Source: Enemella evansiae (GTDB lineage: Bacteria > Pseudomonadota > Alphaproteobacteria > Rhodobacterales > Rhodobacteraceae). Taken from it: DNA of 64,000 bases. A model generated the notes under the pieces. That model searched no databases, had not been told where the DNA came from, and worked only from the letters and a program-made list of their open reading frames with translations. Shown in pieces: positions 1-8,240 of the stretch; the first letter of the stretch is position 1; every line of letters starts with the position of its first letter. The position numbers were made by a program, and so were the translations under genes. The DNA lies in NCBI GenBank assembly GCA_017255395.1, contig JAFKDC010000014.1, forward strand, positions 81,964 to 145,963. The letters run 5' to 3'.

Positions 1-830
<830 letters not shown>

Positions 831-880
831 GCCGCTATGCGCCCCGGCCTGCCCGGGGCGCCGCACAGCACTTTATCAAG

Positions 881-911
881 GGTCCCCGCGTTCCGGCGCG
901 GGGGCCTTTTT
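881..911 (+). terminator. Rho-independent terminator after katG
   Basis: A 10-bp GC stem (GGTCCCCGCG pairing with CGCGGGGGCC, one G-U wobble) closes a 6-base loop and is followed by TTTTT at 907-911. It lies 50 bases after the katG stop. Confidence 0.85.
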
Positions 912-1118
912 GCTTGGTCCATGCGGGCGTAGCGGGGTCGGTTTTCAGGGCCGAAAACCGATACGCCGACCGGGATCGGACAACACCCGATGCGGCGGCA
1001 TTGCGCAGGGCCAAGGCCTGCGGAAACCACTTGCGCCGCGCCCTGCCCTCGCGCGCCTTGCGCGGTGCCGGGCCGGACGCGCGGCGGACCCCGGAAACGC
1101 CACCCCGCCCGTTGCGCC

Positions 1119-2360
1119 TCAGGCGCCGCGTCTATCCCTGAGCCCCTCGATGCTGCGGGACAGGCCCGGCGCCAGCGGCAGAAGATCGGCCTGAAGCGCG
1201 TGGTAGATGTCCGGCTTGCCGATGAACTGGCGCGACACCGGGCGACTATCCTCGCCCAGTTCCGGATACCACCCGCCCCTCTCGCGGTCGATCAGCGCGC
1301 CATGGGCAAATTTCCAGAGCCGCCTGTACCAGGCTTCCAGTTTCGCGTCGGCGCCGATCTTGAGCAGGCTGGCAAGCGCGCCGATGCCCTCAGTCACCGG
1401 CCACCAGTAGCGGTCCGGGATCGCCACCCCTCCGGCGGCGTTCAGCGTGTAGACAAGGCCACCGTCCTCGCGCCACGCGTCCGACAGCGCCTGTGTCACC
1501 AGCGCCCGTGCGCGGGCAACCGTGTCCCCCGCGGGCCGCCCGGCGAGATCCCAGTGATGCAGCACAAGCCGCGCGAATTCCAGCGAATGGCCCGGCGTGG
1601 TCCCGGCGGGACGGAACATCGGGTTGCCGCTGTAGTCCGGGTCCACCTCCCAGTCCGAGGTGTAATGTTCGGGGATGCGGTTCCCGTATTCGCCCGCCAT
1701 GGATCGGGTGAAGAAATCGAGGATGTCGCCCGCTCGATCAAGGTGCCTGCGGTCGCCCGTCGCCTCGTAGGCGGCCAGCAGCGCCTCTGTCCCGTGCATA
1801 TTGGCGTTCATGCCCCGATAGTCCGAAAACACCTGCCAGTCGCGGGTGAACTCGTCCTGAAACAGCGCCCGCCCGCCGTCGGAAAAGCGCGTGTCGAGCA
1901 CCGACAGGATGTCCTCCATCAAGGCCGGTGCAAGCGGGTGGCCGATCAGCGCGGCGCTGGACGCCGCCAGCAGGACGAAGACATGCCCGTAGGCCAGCTT
2001 GCTGCCGTCGTGCACGCCGTTCTCGTCCACCGACCAGAGATAGCCGCCATGCATCGGGTCGCGGTGGACGGTCCACAGATAGCGCATCCCGGCGTCGACG
2101 ATCTCTTCGGTGCCGCCGAAACCCGCCGCAGAGGCCAGCGCGAAGGAATGCACCAGCCGCGTCGTGGTATGCAGTTCCTGCCCCTGCCGCAGAAGCGGCT
2201 GGGCGTCATGGTCCAGCGCGTCAAAGCCGCCATCGCCCCGCAGGCTGAGCGCGAAGAAGCGCACCTGCCGCTCTGCGTCCGCGCGCAGGTAGCGGCGGTG
2301 CACCGGGTCGTTCAGCCAGGACCCCTCGTGGCCCGGGTCGGCCAGACGCAGATCGGTCAT
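1119..2360 (-). CDS. AGE-family sugar epimerase/isomerase (YihS/mannose-isomerase-like)
   Basis: A 413-residue cytosolic protein of the N-acylglucosamine 2-epimerase superfamily, an alpha/alpha barrel that interconverts aldose-ketose or C2-epimeric sugars. Seen: the ELHTTTRLVHSFALA segment (His64, Arg68, His71), the MHGTEALLAAYEAT segment (His189, Glu192) and TPGHSLEFARL (His258, Glu261). Histidine/glutamate clusters of this kind form the active site in YihS and related D-mannose isomerases. Length is normal for the family. It is monocistronic, divergent from the LysR gene and convergent with katG. Substrate cannot be fixed: D-mannose/D-fructose isomerisation is the likeliest reading; a sulfoquinovose role like E. 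coli YihS is possible but no sulfoquinovose genes are nearby. Confidence 0.82.
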   Translation of the reverse strand: MTDLRLADPGHEGSWLNDPVHRRYLRADAERQVRFFALSLRGDGGFDALDHDAQPLLRQGQELHTTTRLVHSFALASAAGFGGTEEIVDAGMRYLWTVHRDPMHGGYLWSVDENGVHDGSKLAYGHVFVLLAASSAALIGHPLAPALMEDILSVLDTRFSDGGRALFQDEFTRDWQVFSDYRGMNANMHGTEALLAAYEATGDRRHLDRAGDILDFFTRSMAGEYGNRIPEHYTSDWEVDPDYSGNPMFRPAGTTPGHSLEFARLVLHHWDLAGRPAGDTVARARALVTQALSDAWREDGGLVYTLNAAGGVAIPDRYWWPVTEGIGALASLLKIGADAKLEAWYRRLWKFAHGALIDRERGGWYPELGEDSRPVSRQFIGKPDIYHALQADLLPLAPGLSRSIEGLRDRRGA

Positions 2361-2793
2361 TCACACACTCCTTCAGGCCTTCGCCCCCTTGCAGACAGGT
2401 GTCTCCTGCGCTGACAGCCACGCACACCCCTGCGGATTTTGCCCGGAAACACACAGGAAAGGAAAGCCTCTGCCGCAAGTATCGCCCCGGGGCAGGCCCG
2501 GCGATCTTTTTCGCAGGCGCTTGGCCGCGTCAAGGCGGTGTCGTGTCAGGACCGCCCGCGCTGGGCACCGGGCCGATACCGGGGGCCTGCCCGCGTCCCC
2601 TCCCCTAGCTGGTTTGGCAAGGGCGCCTCGCGGTTCCCCGACCATCGCGCCCGGGCCCATCGACAACGGCGCTCGGCCCGCCATGTCTGCGGAGCCGCCC
2701 GGCGCAGGGCGCGCTCCCGCCACAACTTAACCTCAAATTACGACATTTCCGCCTGCGTAACATCGTGTTACGCTGAACACGGGAGGACGGGCC
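2361..2793. other. Divergent intergenic region between AGE isomerase and lysR
   Basis: 433 bases without a credible gene. It must hold divergent promoters for the isomerase (leftward) and the LysR gene (rightward). The last 70 bases before lysR are clearly AT-richer than the flanks and contain the operator-like dyad at 2758-2770. Frames that run through here have no ribosome-binding site and read across the GC-rich DNA as shadows. Confidence 0.6.
2758..2770. promoter_or_regulatory. Putative LysR operator, TAACA-N3-TGTTA
   Basis: TAACATCGTGTTA is a perfect inverted repeat that fits the T-N11-A pattern of LysR-type sites. It ends 23 bases before the lysR start codon, consistent with autoregulation. 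The same arms with the same spacing recur at 3718-3730 before the transporter operon. Confidence 0.6.
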
Positions 2794-3720
2794 ATGCCGG
2801 AAATGACCCTGCGCCAGATCGAGGTGATCCGCGCCGTGATGATGGCCGGCACCATCAACGGTGCCGCGAAGCTGCTGAACGTCTCGGCTCCCGGCATCAG
2901 CCGCCTTGTGAAACACGCCGAGGAATCGCTGGGCATCCGCCTGTTCGAGCGCAAGGCCGGGCTGTTCACCCCCTCGGTCGAGGCCGGGCCGGTCTTCGAC
3001 CAGATCCGCGAGGTCTATACCGGCGTCGCCAACCTGCAACGGGCGCTGGGATCCCTGCAAAAGGGCGAGGACGTGACGCTGGCCTTCGCCTCTGCGCCCT
3101 CGATCGCGCAGTTCGTGGCGGCCCGCGCGCTGCGCCGTGTCCGGGCGCGCTATGCCGATCTCTTCATCGACCTCAATATCCTGAAGATCGAGGAAACGGT
3201 GGATTACCTGCTGCTCGAACGCGGCGAATTCGTGGTCATGAGCTATGCCGTCGACAATGCCGCCATCGAGAACGAGAAGATCGCCGAGGGCCAGCTTGTG
3301 GTGATCCTCCCCGAGGGCCACCGGCTGGCCGCCCAGCGAAAGGTCTCTGTCCACGACCTGACCGGCGAGGCGCTGGTCGGCCTCGACCCCGAGGACCCCT
3401 ATGGCCGGCTGATCGCGGAACCCTTCCGCCGCGCCGGCCTGCCGCTGAACCACGCGATGCGCGGACGCTTTGCCCAGACGCTGGTCAGCCTCGTCCGGCA
3501 CGGGCTGGGTGTCGCGGTCATCGACGAGTTCTCGGTTGCCGAGGTCTACATGCCCGGCGTCATCCGGCGCCCGCTGGCAGAGACGGTGCCCATCGGCACC
3601 TATATCGTGCGCAAGAAGGGCCGCGTGCTGTCGGGCTTTGCCGAATTCACGATCCAGCAATTCCGCCGCGAACTGGCCCGGGCCTGCGCCGACCGCGACA
3701 GCTACTACGGGGATTCGTAA
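2794..3720 (+). CDS. LysR-family transcriptional regulator
   Basis: 308 residues, normal for the family. An N-terminal winged helix-turn-helix occupies about residues 1-60 (GAAKLLNVSAPGISRLVKHAE, the recognition region), followed by a periplasmic-binding-protein-like effector domain from about 90 to 300. It sits directly upstream of, and in the same direction as, the transporter/dehydrogenase operon, and two identical-arm dyads flank it. I infer that it controls that operon in response to the transported acid or its oxidation product. The start at 2794 is preceded by GGGAGGACG. The ligand is unknown. Confidence 0.9.
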   Translation: MPEMTLRQIEVIRAVMMAGTINGAAKLLNVSAPGISRLVKHAEESLGIRLFERKAGLFTPSVEAGPVFDQIREVYTGVANLQRALGSLQKGEDVTLAFASAPSIAQFVAARALRRVRARYADLFIDLNILKIEETVDYLLLERGEFVVMSYAVDNAAIENEKIAEGQLVVILPEGHRLAAQRKVSVHDLTGEALVGLDPEDPYGRLIAEPFRRAGLPLNHAMRGRFAQTLVSLVRHGLGVAVIDEFSVAEVYMPGVIRRPLAETVPIGTYIVRKKGRVLSGFAEFTIQQFRRELARACADRDSYYGDS

Positions 3721-3730
3721 CAAGATGTTA
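3718..3730. promoter_or_regulatory. Second TAACA-N3-TGTTA dyad, before the transporter operon
   Basis: TAACAAGATGTTA has the same perfect arms and 3-base centre as the site at 2758-2770. It overlaps the lysR stop codon and lies about 100 bases before the substrate-binding-protein start, the usual place for a LysR activation site. A further GTTAC half-site occurs about 30 bases downstream. Confidence 0.6.
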
Positions 3731-3828
3731 ACGCATGGCCAAAACCGATGTTTGACGTTACGACCCACGCTCATCAGGGTATTGCCAGACCGTCGGCAGG
3801 CCCGACTCGGACCCATAGGGAGGACATC

Positions 3829-4830
3829 ATGAAGACATTCATTCTCGGCACAATCGGTGCGCTGTCGCTTGGCGCAACCGCGGCCCTTGCGGACTACCCC
3901 GAAAAGGAAATCCAGGGCATCATCCAGTGGGGCGCCGGCGGGTCCACCGACACCGTGATGCGCTCTGTCACGCCCCATGCCGAAGAGGCCCTGGGCGGCA
4001 CGGTCGTCATGCAGAACATGACCGGCGCCGTGGGCGCCATCGCGCTGAACCATGTCGCGGGCTCGGCCGCCGACGGCTACACGCTGCTGATGGGCGCGGA
4101 AAACCCGATGCTCTACAAGATCATGGGCCTTGGCGACAAGGACTACTCGGAATTCACCCCGGTCTCGATCCTCGCCCGCGGCACGCCGATCCTCGTGGCG
4201 GGCAGCGACGCGCCCTTCGACACCTATGCCGAGATGATCGACTACGTGAAGGCAAACCCCGGCGAGGTCCGCTTCGGCTCCACCGGGCCGGGCGGCCTGC
4301 CCTCGGTCGTGACCGCGATGGTCAAGGCCGTCGAGGGTGACCTGGACGTGATCGAGGTGCCCTATGACGGCGACGGCCCGGCGCTGACCGGCCTGCAGGG
4401 CGGCGCCATCGACGTCATGCCCGTCGTGCTGGGCCTTGCCCTGGACCCGATCCGCGCGGGCAACGTGAAGGCGCTGGCCGTCGTCGACACGCAGGGCGTC
4501 GACCAGCTGCCCGAGGTGGCCCCGGTGACCGAGACCAGCGAGGGCTTCAACACCTACCTGCCCTGGGGTCCCTTCTTCGGCGTCTTCACCCCCAAGGACA
4601 CGCCCGAGGATGTGGTCGCCAAGCTTTCGGCCGCCTATGCCGAGGGCGCGCAGAACGCAGAGTTCGTCGAGATGATGCAGGGCCGCGGCTTCACGCTGAT
4701 GGGCATCTCCGGCGACGAGGCAGAGGCCTTCCTGACCAAGTGGCAGCAGGGCACCGCCTGGCTGCTGCAGGATGCCGGTCTGGCAAAGAACTCGCCCGAA
4801 GACTTCGGCATCGCCCGCCCTGGCGAATGA
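3829..4830 (+). CDS. Tripartite tricarboxylate transporter substrate-binding protein (TctC/Bug family)
   Basis: 333 residues from the ATG at 3829, which has a good AGGGAGGAC ribosome-binding site 4 bases upstream; a longer frame from 3748 is an artefact. An N-terminal signal peptide ends at about ALA-DYP (residue 22), so the protein is periplasmic. It is the high-affinity receptor of a secondary TTT system that delivers an organic acid to the TctAB membrane pair. Family marks include the IIQWGAGGSTDTVMR segment near the N terminus, GYTLLMG, and the GSTGPGG loop. It is first in an operon with tctB, tctA and a quinate/shikimate-type dehydrogenase. The substrate is therefore inferred to be an acid handled by that enzyme, not necessarily citrate. 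Confidence 0.9.
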   Translation: MKTFILGTIGALSLGATAALADYPEKEIQGIIQWGAGGSTDTVMRSVTPHAEEALGGTVVMQNMTGAVGAIALNHVAGSAADGYTLLMGAENPMLYKIMGLGDKDYSEFTPVSILARGTPILVAGSDAPFDTYAEMIDYVKANPGEVRFGSTGPGGLPSVVTAMVKAVEGDLDVIEVPYDGDGPALTGLQGGAIDVMPVVLGLALDPIRAGNVKALAVVDTQGVDQLPEVAPVTETSEGFNTYLPWGPFFGVFTPKDTPEDVVAKLSAAYAEGAQNAEFVEMMQGRGFTLMGISGDEAEAFLTKWQQGTAWLLQDAGLAKNSPEDFGIARPGE

Positions 4831-4870
4831 CCTGAAGGGCGCGGCGCCGCAGGGAACGCGGCACCGGCCC

Positions 4871-4899
4871 CTTCTTCTGTCCGGAAATATCCCGGGGAG
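4871..4899 (+). repeat. Dispersed intergenic element, copy 1
   Basis: CTTCTTCTGTCCGG followed by AAATATCCCGGGGAGAGG. It is followed by a GGGGCAGCGCCCC stem at 4905-4917. It lies in the gap between the tctC-like and tctB-like genes. This copy is divergent in the AAATAC core. Confidence 0.55.
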
Positions 4900-5104
4900 A
4901 GGGAGGGGCAGCGCCCCTCGCCACCGAAGCCCGCCCCGAAAGCAGGTGTCGCAAACCCGGCACCGCCGTCCCCGCCCGGCGCCGCTCTCGCCAGACCCGG
5001 ACCGCATGCTTTCCGACACCCGCCAGCCCATGGCAGCGACCTTCCGGCAAGCCCCGCCCGGATTTCCCCGAAGGCCGCACTTGCAGATGCACAGGGAGGC
5101 ATCC

Positions 5105-5680
5105 ATGCAGCACCTCGACCCCGACCACCACGACGGCACCTCCGATGCCACGCCGGGCGGAGAGCCCGGAAAGCGCCGCCCCGGAGAGCTGCTCTTTGCC
5201 GCCGTCCTGACCGGCGCCAGCGCCTTCCTGCTGTTCGATGCATGGGGGATCGAGAACAGCTTCGGCCCCAACGGCCTGTCCTCGCCACGTGCCATCCCTG
5301 TCGCCGCGACCTTCGTCATGCTGCTCAGCGCCGGGCTGGTGCTGGTCCAGACCGCGCGCCTGCCGAAGGACCGGGCCGAAACGGTGCTGAAGGATATCCT
5401 GCCGCCGGTGGTCATGCTCTTCGCCGCGCTGCTGATCGCCTACGGCCTCTTGCTGCGCCCGCTCGGCTTCCTGCCAACCTCGGCGCTGTTCCTGATCACC
5501 GCGATCAAGATCCTGGGCCGACGCGGCTGGGGCTGGACGCTGGCGGTCTCGCTGGGCAGCCTGCTGCTGATCTGGCTGGTCTTCCGCATCGTCTTTTCCG
5601 TGCTCATGCCCACCGGCATCCTGCCCGAAGCGGAACTGCTGCAAGTCTTCCGCGGCCTGATCGCCGGGGGAGACGCCTGA
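5105..5680 (+). CDS. Tripartite tricarboxylate transporter small membrane subunit (TctB family)
   Basis: 191 residues with an N-terminal hydrophilic stretch of about 30 residues, then four predicted membrane helices (about 32-47, 66-84, 108-140 and 150-175). This is the usual TctB topology. TctB is the small integral subunit of the TTT carrier in the inner membrane. I chose the ATG at 5105 because AGGGAGGC precedes it by 5 bases; an in-frame ATG at 5087 would start before that site. The stop TGA at 5678-5680 overlaps the tctA ATG by one base, indicating translational coupling. TctB sequences are poorly conserved, so context carries much of the call. Confidence 0.85.
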   Translation: MQHLDPDHHDGTSDATPGGEPGKRRPGELLFAAVLTGASAFLLFDAWGIENSFGPNGLSSPRAIPVAATFVMLLSAGLVLVQTARLPKDRAETVLKDILPPVVMLFAALLIAYGLLLRPLGFLPTSALFLITAIKILGRRGWGWTLAVSLGSLLLIWLVFRIVFSVLMPTGILPEAELLQVFRGLIAGGDA

Positions 5681-7197
5681 TGGACGCGCTGATGAACATC
5701 CTCACGGTCTTCACCCAGCCGCAGCTGTTGCTGCTGGTGGGGCTGGGCACCTTCGCGGGCATCTACATCGGCGCGATCCCCGGCCTGTCGGTGACCATGG
5801 CCGTATCGATCCTGATCTCCTTCACCTTCTCCTGGGATGTCTATCCGGCGATCTCGCTGATGATCGGCATCTACATGGGTGGCGTCTACGGCGGCTCGCG
5901 CACGGCGATCCTGCTGAACATCCCCGGCGCACCCTCGGCCATCGCCACCGCGCTCGACGGCTACCCCATGGCGCAGCGCGGCGAGGCGGGGACCGCCATC
6001 GGCGTCACCACGGTCATGAGCTTCATCGGCGGCTTCGTGGGCATCGGCGTGCTGGCGCTGGCCGCGCCCATGGTCTCGGACTTCGCGCTCAGGTTCCAGC
6101 CGCGCGACTATATGCTGCTGGCGGTGCTCGGCATCCTGCTGGTGGGCTCGCTGTCGCAGGGCTCGCTGACCAAGGGCATCTTCGCGGGCGCGCTGGGGAT
6201 CGGCATCGGCTGCGTCGGGCGCGACCCGCTGACCTTCACCGAACGCTTCACCTTCGACCTGCAACTGATGGAGGGCGGGATCTCCTTCATCGCGGTCATG
6301 ATCGGCATGTTCGGCGTCTCCGAGGCTCTGTTGCAGCTGCACCACGTCGACAAATCCGCCGTCCGGCAGAAGATCAGCCGCATCCTGCCCTCACTGGCCA
6401 CGGTCCGGAAGCACCTGCCGCTCAGCCTCCAGACCTCGACCATCGGCGTGGTCATCGGCGCCCTGCCCGGCACCGGCGGCGACATCGCGGCGCTGATGGC
6501 CTACGACCACGCCAAGCGCGTGACGAAAGACCCCGAACGTCCCTTCGGCGAGGGCGCGATAGAGGGGCTGGTGGCCCCCGAAACCGCCAACAACTCGGCC
6601 GTGGGCGGGGCCTTCATCCCGATGATGACGCTGGGCATTCCCGGCGACGCGGTGACCGCCATCATGATCGGCGCGCTCTTCATCCACGGGCTGAACCCCG
6701 GCCCGATGCTGATGATCGACCAGCCCGACATGTTCTGGTTCATCGTCGGCTGCCTGATCATGGCGAACTGCTTCATGCTGCTCTTCGGCCTGACCGGGAT
6801 CAAGCTGTTCACCAGAATCGTCGAAATGCCGCGCAGCGCCCTGATCCCGCTGATCATGCTGCTGTCCATCGTCGGCGCCTACGCGGTGAACAACGCGGTG
6901 GCGGATGTCTACTGGATGCTGGGCTTCGGCGTCTTCGGCTATTTCATGCGGCACTACGGTTACCCGCTGGGGCCGGTGATCCTTGGCGTGATCCTCTCGC
7001 GCCTTCTGGACGACAACTGGCGCCGGGCGATCATCTCGGAACGCGAGGACCTGGGCCGCTTCTTCGAGGGCATCCTCGGCAGCCCGCTCTCGCTGGCGCT
7101 GCTGCTCTCGGTGATCCTGATCTTCGTGTCGCAGACGCCGGTGTGGCACTGGGGCAAGGCCCGGCTCTTCGGCCAGACGGAAGGACCCAGACCATGA
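5680..7197 (+). CDS. Tripartite tricarboxylate transporter large membrane subunit (TctA family)
   Basis: 505 residues and about 11-12 hydrophobic segments, the large permease subunit of a TTT secondary carrier. The family signature LNIPGAPSAIATALDGYP lies near residues 78-95. A second related motif, APETANNSAVGGAFIPMMTL followed by GIPGDAVTAIMIGA, lies in the second half, reflecting the internal duplication of TctA. The ATG overlaps the tctB stop by one base, and its own stop overlaps the next ATG (ATGA). The four genes thus form one tightly coupled operon of receptor, two membrane subunits and dehydrogenase. Transport is driven by a cation gradient in characterised relatives. Confidence 0.95.
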   Translation: MDALMNILTVFTQPQLLLLVGLGTFAGIYIGAIPGLSVTMAVSILISFTFSWDVYPAISLMIGIYMGGVYGGSRTAILLNIPGAPSAIATALDGYPMAQRGEAGTAIGVTTVMSFIGGFVGIGVLALAAPMVSDFALRFQPRDYMLLAVLGILLVGSLSQGSLTKGIFAGALGIGIGCVGRDPLTFTERFTFDLQLMEGGISFIAVMIGMFGVSEALLQLHHVDKSAVRQKISRILPSLATVRKHLPLSLQTSTIGVVIGALPGTGGDIAALMAYDHAKRVTKDPERPFGEGAIEGLVAPETANNSAVGGAFIPMMTLGIPGDAVTAIMIGALFIHGLNPGPMLMIDQPDMFWFIVGCLIMANCFMLLFGLTGIKLFTRIVEMPRSALIPLIMLLSIVGAYAVNNAVADVYWMLGFGVFGYFMRHYGYPLGPVILGVILSRLLDDNWRRAIISEREDLGRFFEGILGSPLSLALLLSVILIFVSQTPVWHWGKARLFGQTEGPRP

Positions 7198-8045
7198 CCG
7201 ACGCGCCCGACCTGCTGCTTGGCCTGATCGGCGACAATATCGCCCGCTCGCGCACACCGCTGCTGCACCGCCTCGCGGGGGCGCAGAACGGCAAGACCGT
7301 GCGTTACGACAGGCTGGTCCCCAAGGACATGGGAGAGGCGTTCGACAGCGTCTTCGACGCCTGCACGGCGCGCGGCTATCGCGGCATCAACGTGACCTAT
7401 CCCTACAAGGAACGTGCGGCGAAGAAGGTCACGGTGGAGGACCCGCTGGTCCGTGCCATCGGCGCGGTGAACACGGTGCTCTTCGGCCCCGAGGGGCCCC
7501 GGGGCTTCAACACCGATCACAGCGGCTTCACCGCAGCCTACCGGGGCCTGCGCGGCGACACCGCCCCTGGCACGGTCTGCCTGATCGGCACCGGCGGCGT
7601 GGGCCGCGCCGTGGCCTTCGCGCTGGCGTCGATGGGCGCGGCAGAGATCCGGCTGGTGGACCGCGACCCGGCCAAGGCCCAGACCATGGCGGCAGAGCTT
7701 CAGGCCGCAAGCCCCGGCCTGCGCGTGACAGTGGCGGCAACCGCCGAAGAGGCGGCGCGCGGCGCGGACGGTATCATCAACTGCACGCCGGTCGGCATGG
7801 TCGGCTACGAAGGCACCCCCATCGAGGCGCAGGCCCTGACCGGCGCCACATGGTGCTTCGACGCGGTCTATACGCCGGTCGACACGCCCTTCCTGGGCGA
7901 TGCGGCGCGGGCCGGTCTAACCGTCATTTCGGGCTACGAGCTGTTCTTCTACCAGGGTGTGCACGCCTGGGCGCATTTCGCCGGTCTGCCGCTGGACGAA
8001 GCGGCCCTGCGCCGGTCGCTTCTGGACGCCCCCGCCGGGGCCTGA
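7194..8045 (+). CDS. Quinate/shikimate dehydrogenase-type enzyme (AroE superfamily)
   Basis: 283 residues, NAD(P)-dependent oxidoreductase of the AroE fold. The substrate half contains SRTPLLHRLAG, NVTYPYKE and NTDHSGF; the nucleotide half contains the GTGGVGRAVA loop (about residue 130). The SRTP and NVTYPYK forms resemble catabolic quinate/shikimate dehydrogenases such as corynebacterial QsuD more than biosynthetic AroE, which has SxSPxxHN and NVTxPxK. The start codon overlaps the tctA stop by 4 bases, so it belongs to the transporter operon. This supports a role in oxidising an imported hydroaromatic acid. A role as a second AroE cannot be excluded. No dehydroquinate dehydratase or dehydroshikimate dehydratase is visible nearby. 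Confidence 0.82.
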   Translation: MTDAPDLLLGLIGDNIARSRTPLLHRLAGAQNGKTVRYDRLVPKDMGEAFDSVFDACTARGYRGINVTYPYKERAAKKVTVEDPLVRAIGAVNTVLFGPEGPRGFNTDHSGFTAAYRGLRGDTAPGTVCLIGTGGVGRAVAFALASMGAAEIRLVDRDPAKAQTMAAELQAASPGLRVTVAATAEEAARGADGIINCTPVGMVGYEGTPIEAQALTGATWCFDAVYTPVDTPFLGDAARAGLTVISGYELFFYQGVHAWAHFAGLPLDEAALRRSLLDAPAGA

Positions 8046-8049
8046 GGTC

Positions 8050-8071
8050 AAAGGCGCTTCGAAGCGCCTTT
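8050..8071. repeat. Perfect 22-base palindrome (possible terminator)
   Basis: AAAGGCGC-TTCGAA-GCGCCTTT lies 4 bases after the dehydrogenase stop. It can fold as a hairpin with a short T run on both strands. It probably ends the TTT operon. A second, related palindrome follows at 8076-8095. Confidence 0.7.
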
Positions 8072-8075
8072 GCCA

Positions 8076-8095
8076 AAGCCCGTTCGAACGGGCTT
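8076..8095. repeat. Perfect 20-base palindrome, CAAAGCC-n10-GGCTTCC type
   Basis: AAGCCCGTTCGAACGGGCTT is perfectly self-complementary. The flanks CCAAAGCC and GGCTTCC match those of the palindrome at 29665-29684, while the centre differs but stays palindromic. Together with the preceding palindrome it forms a tandem pair. Confidence 0.7.
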
Positions 8096-8240
8096 CCCTC
8101 CGCCACACCCGCCGCGCAGGGACACCCGCCAGCCCCGTGGCAATCCGTCGCGAATTCGCTGTATACTCCGGCGCCGCCTTGGCGTAAGAGCCATGGCTTG
8201 CGCCCGCGCGCGCCGCGCGCCGGGTTCGCCGCCCTCTGCC

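Noticed and set aside
2605..5415. A 936-codon leftward open frame across lysR and the transporter genes
   Set aside because: It lies antisense to three well-supported genes; its length is an effect of high GC and few stops. Composition is Arg/Gly/His-rich without any family similarity.
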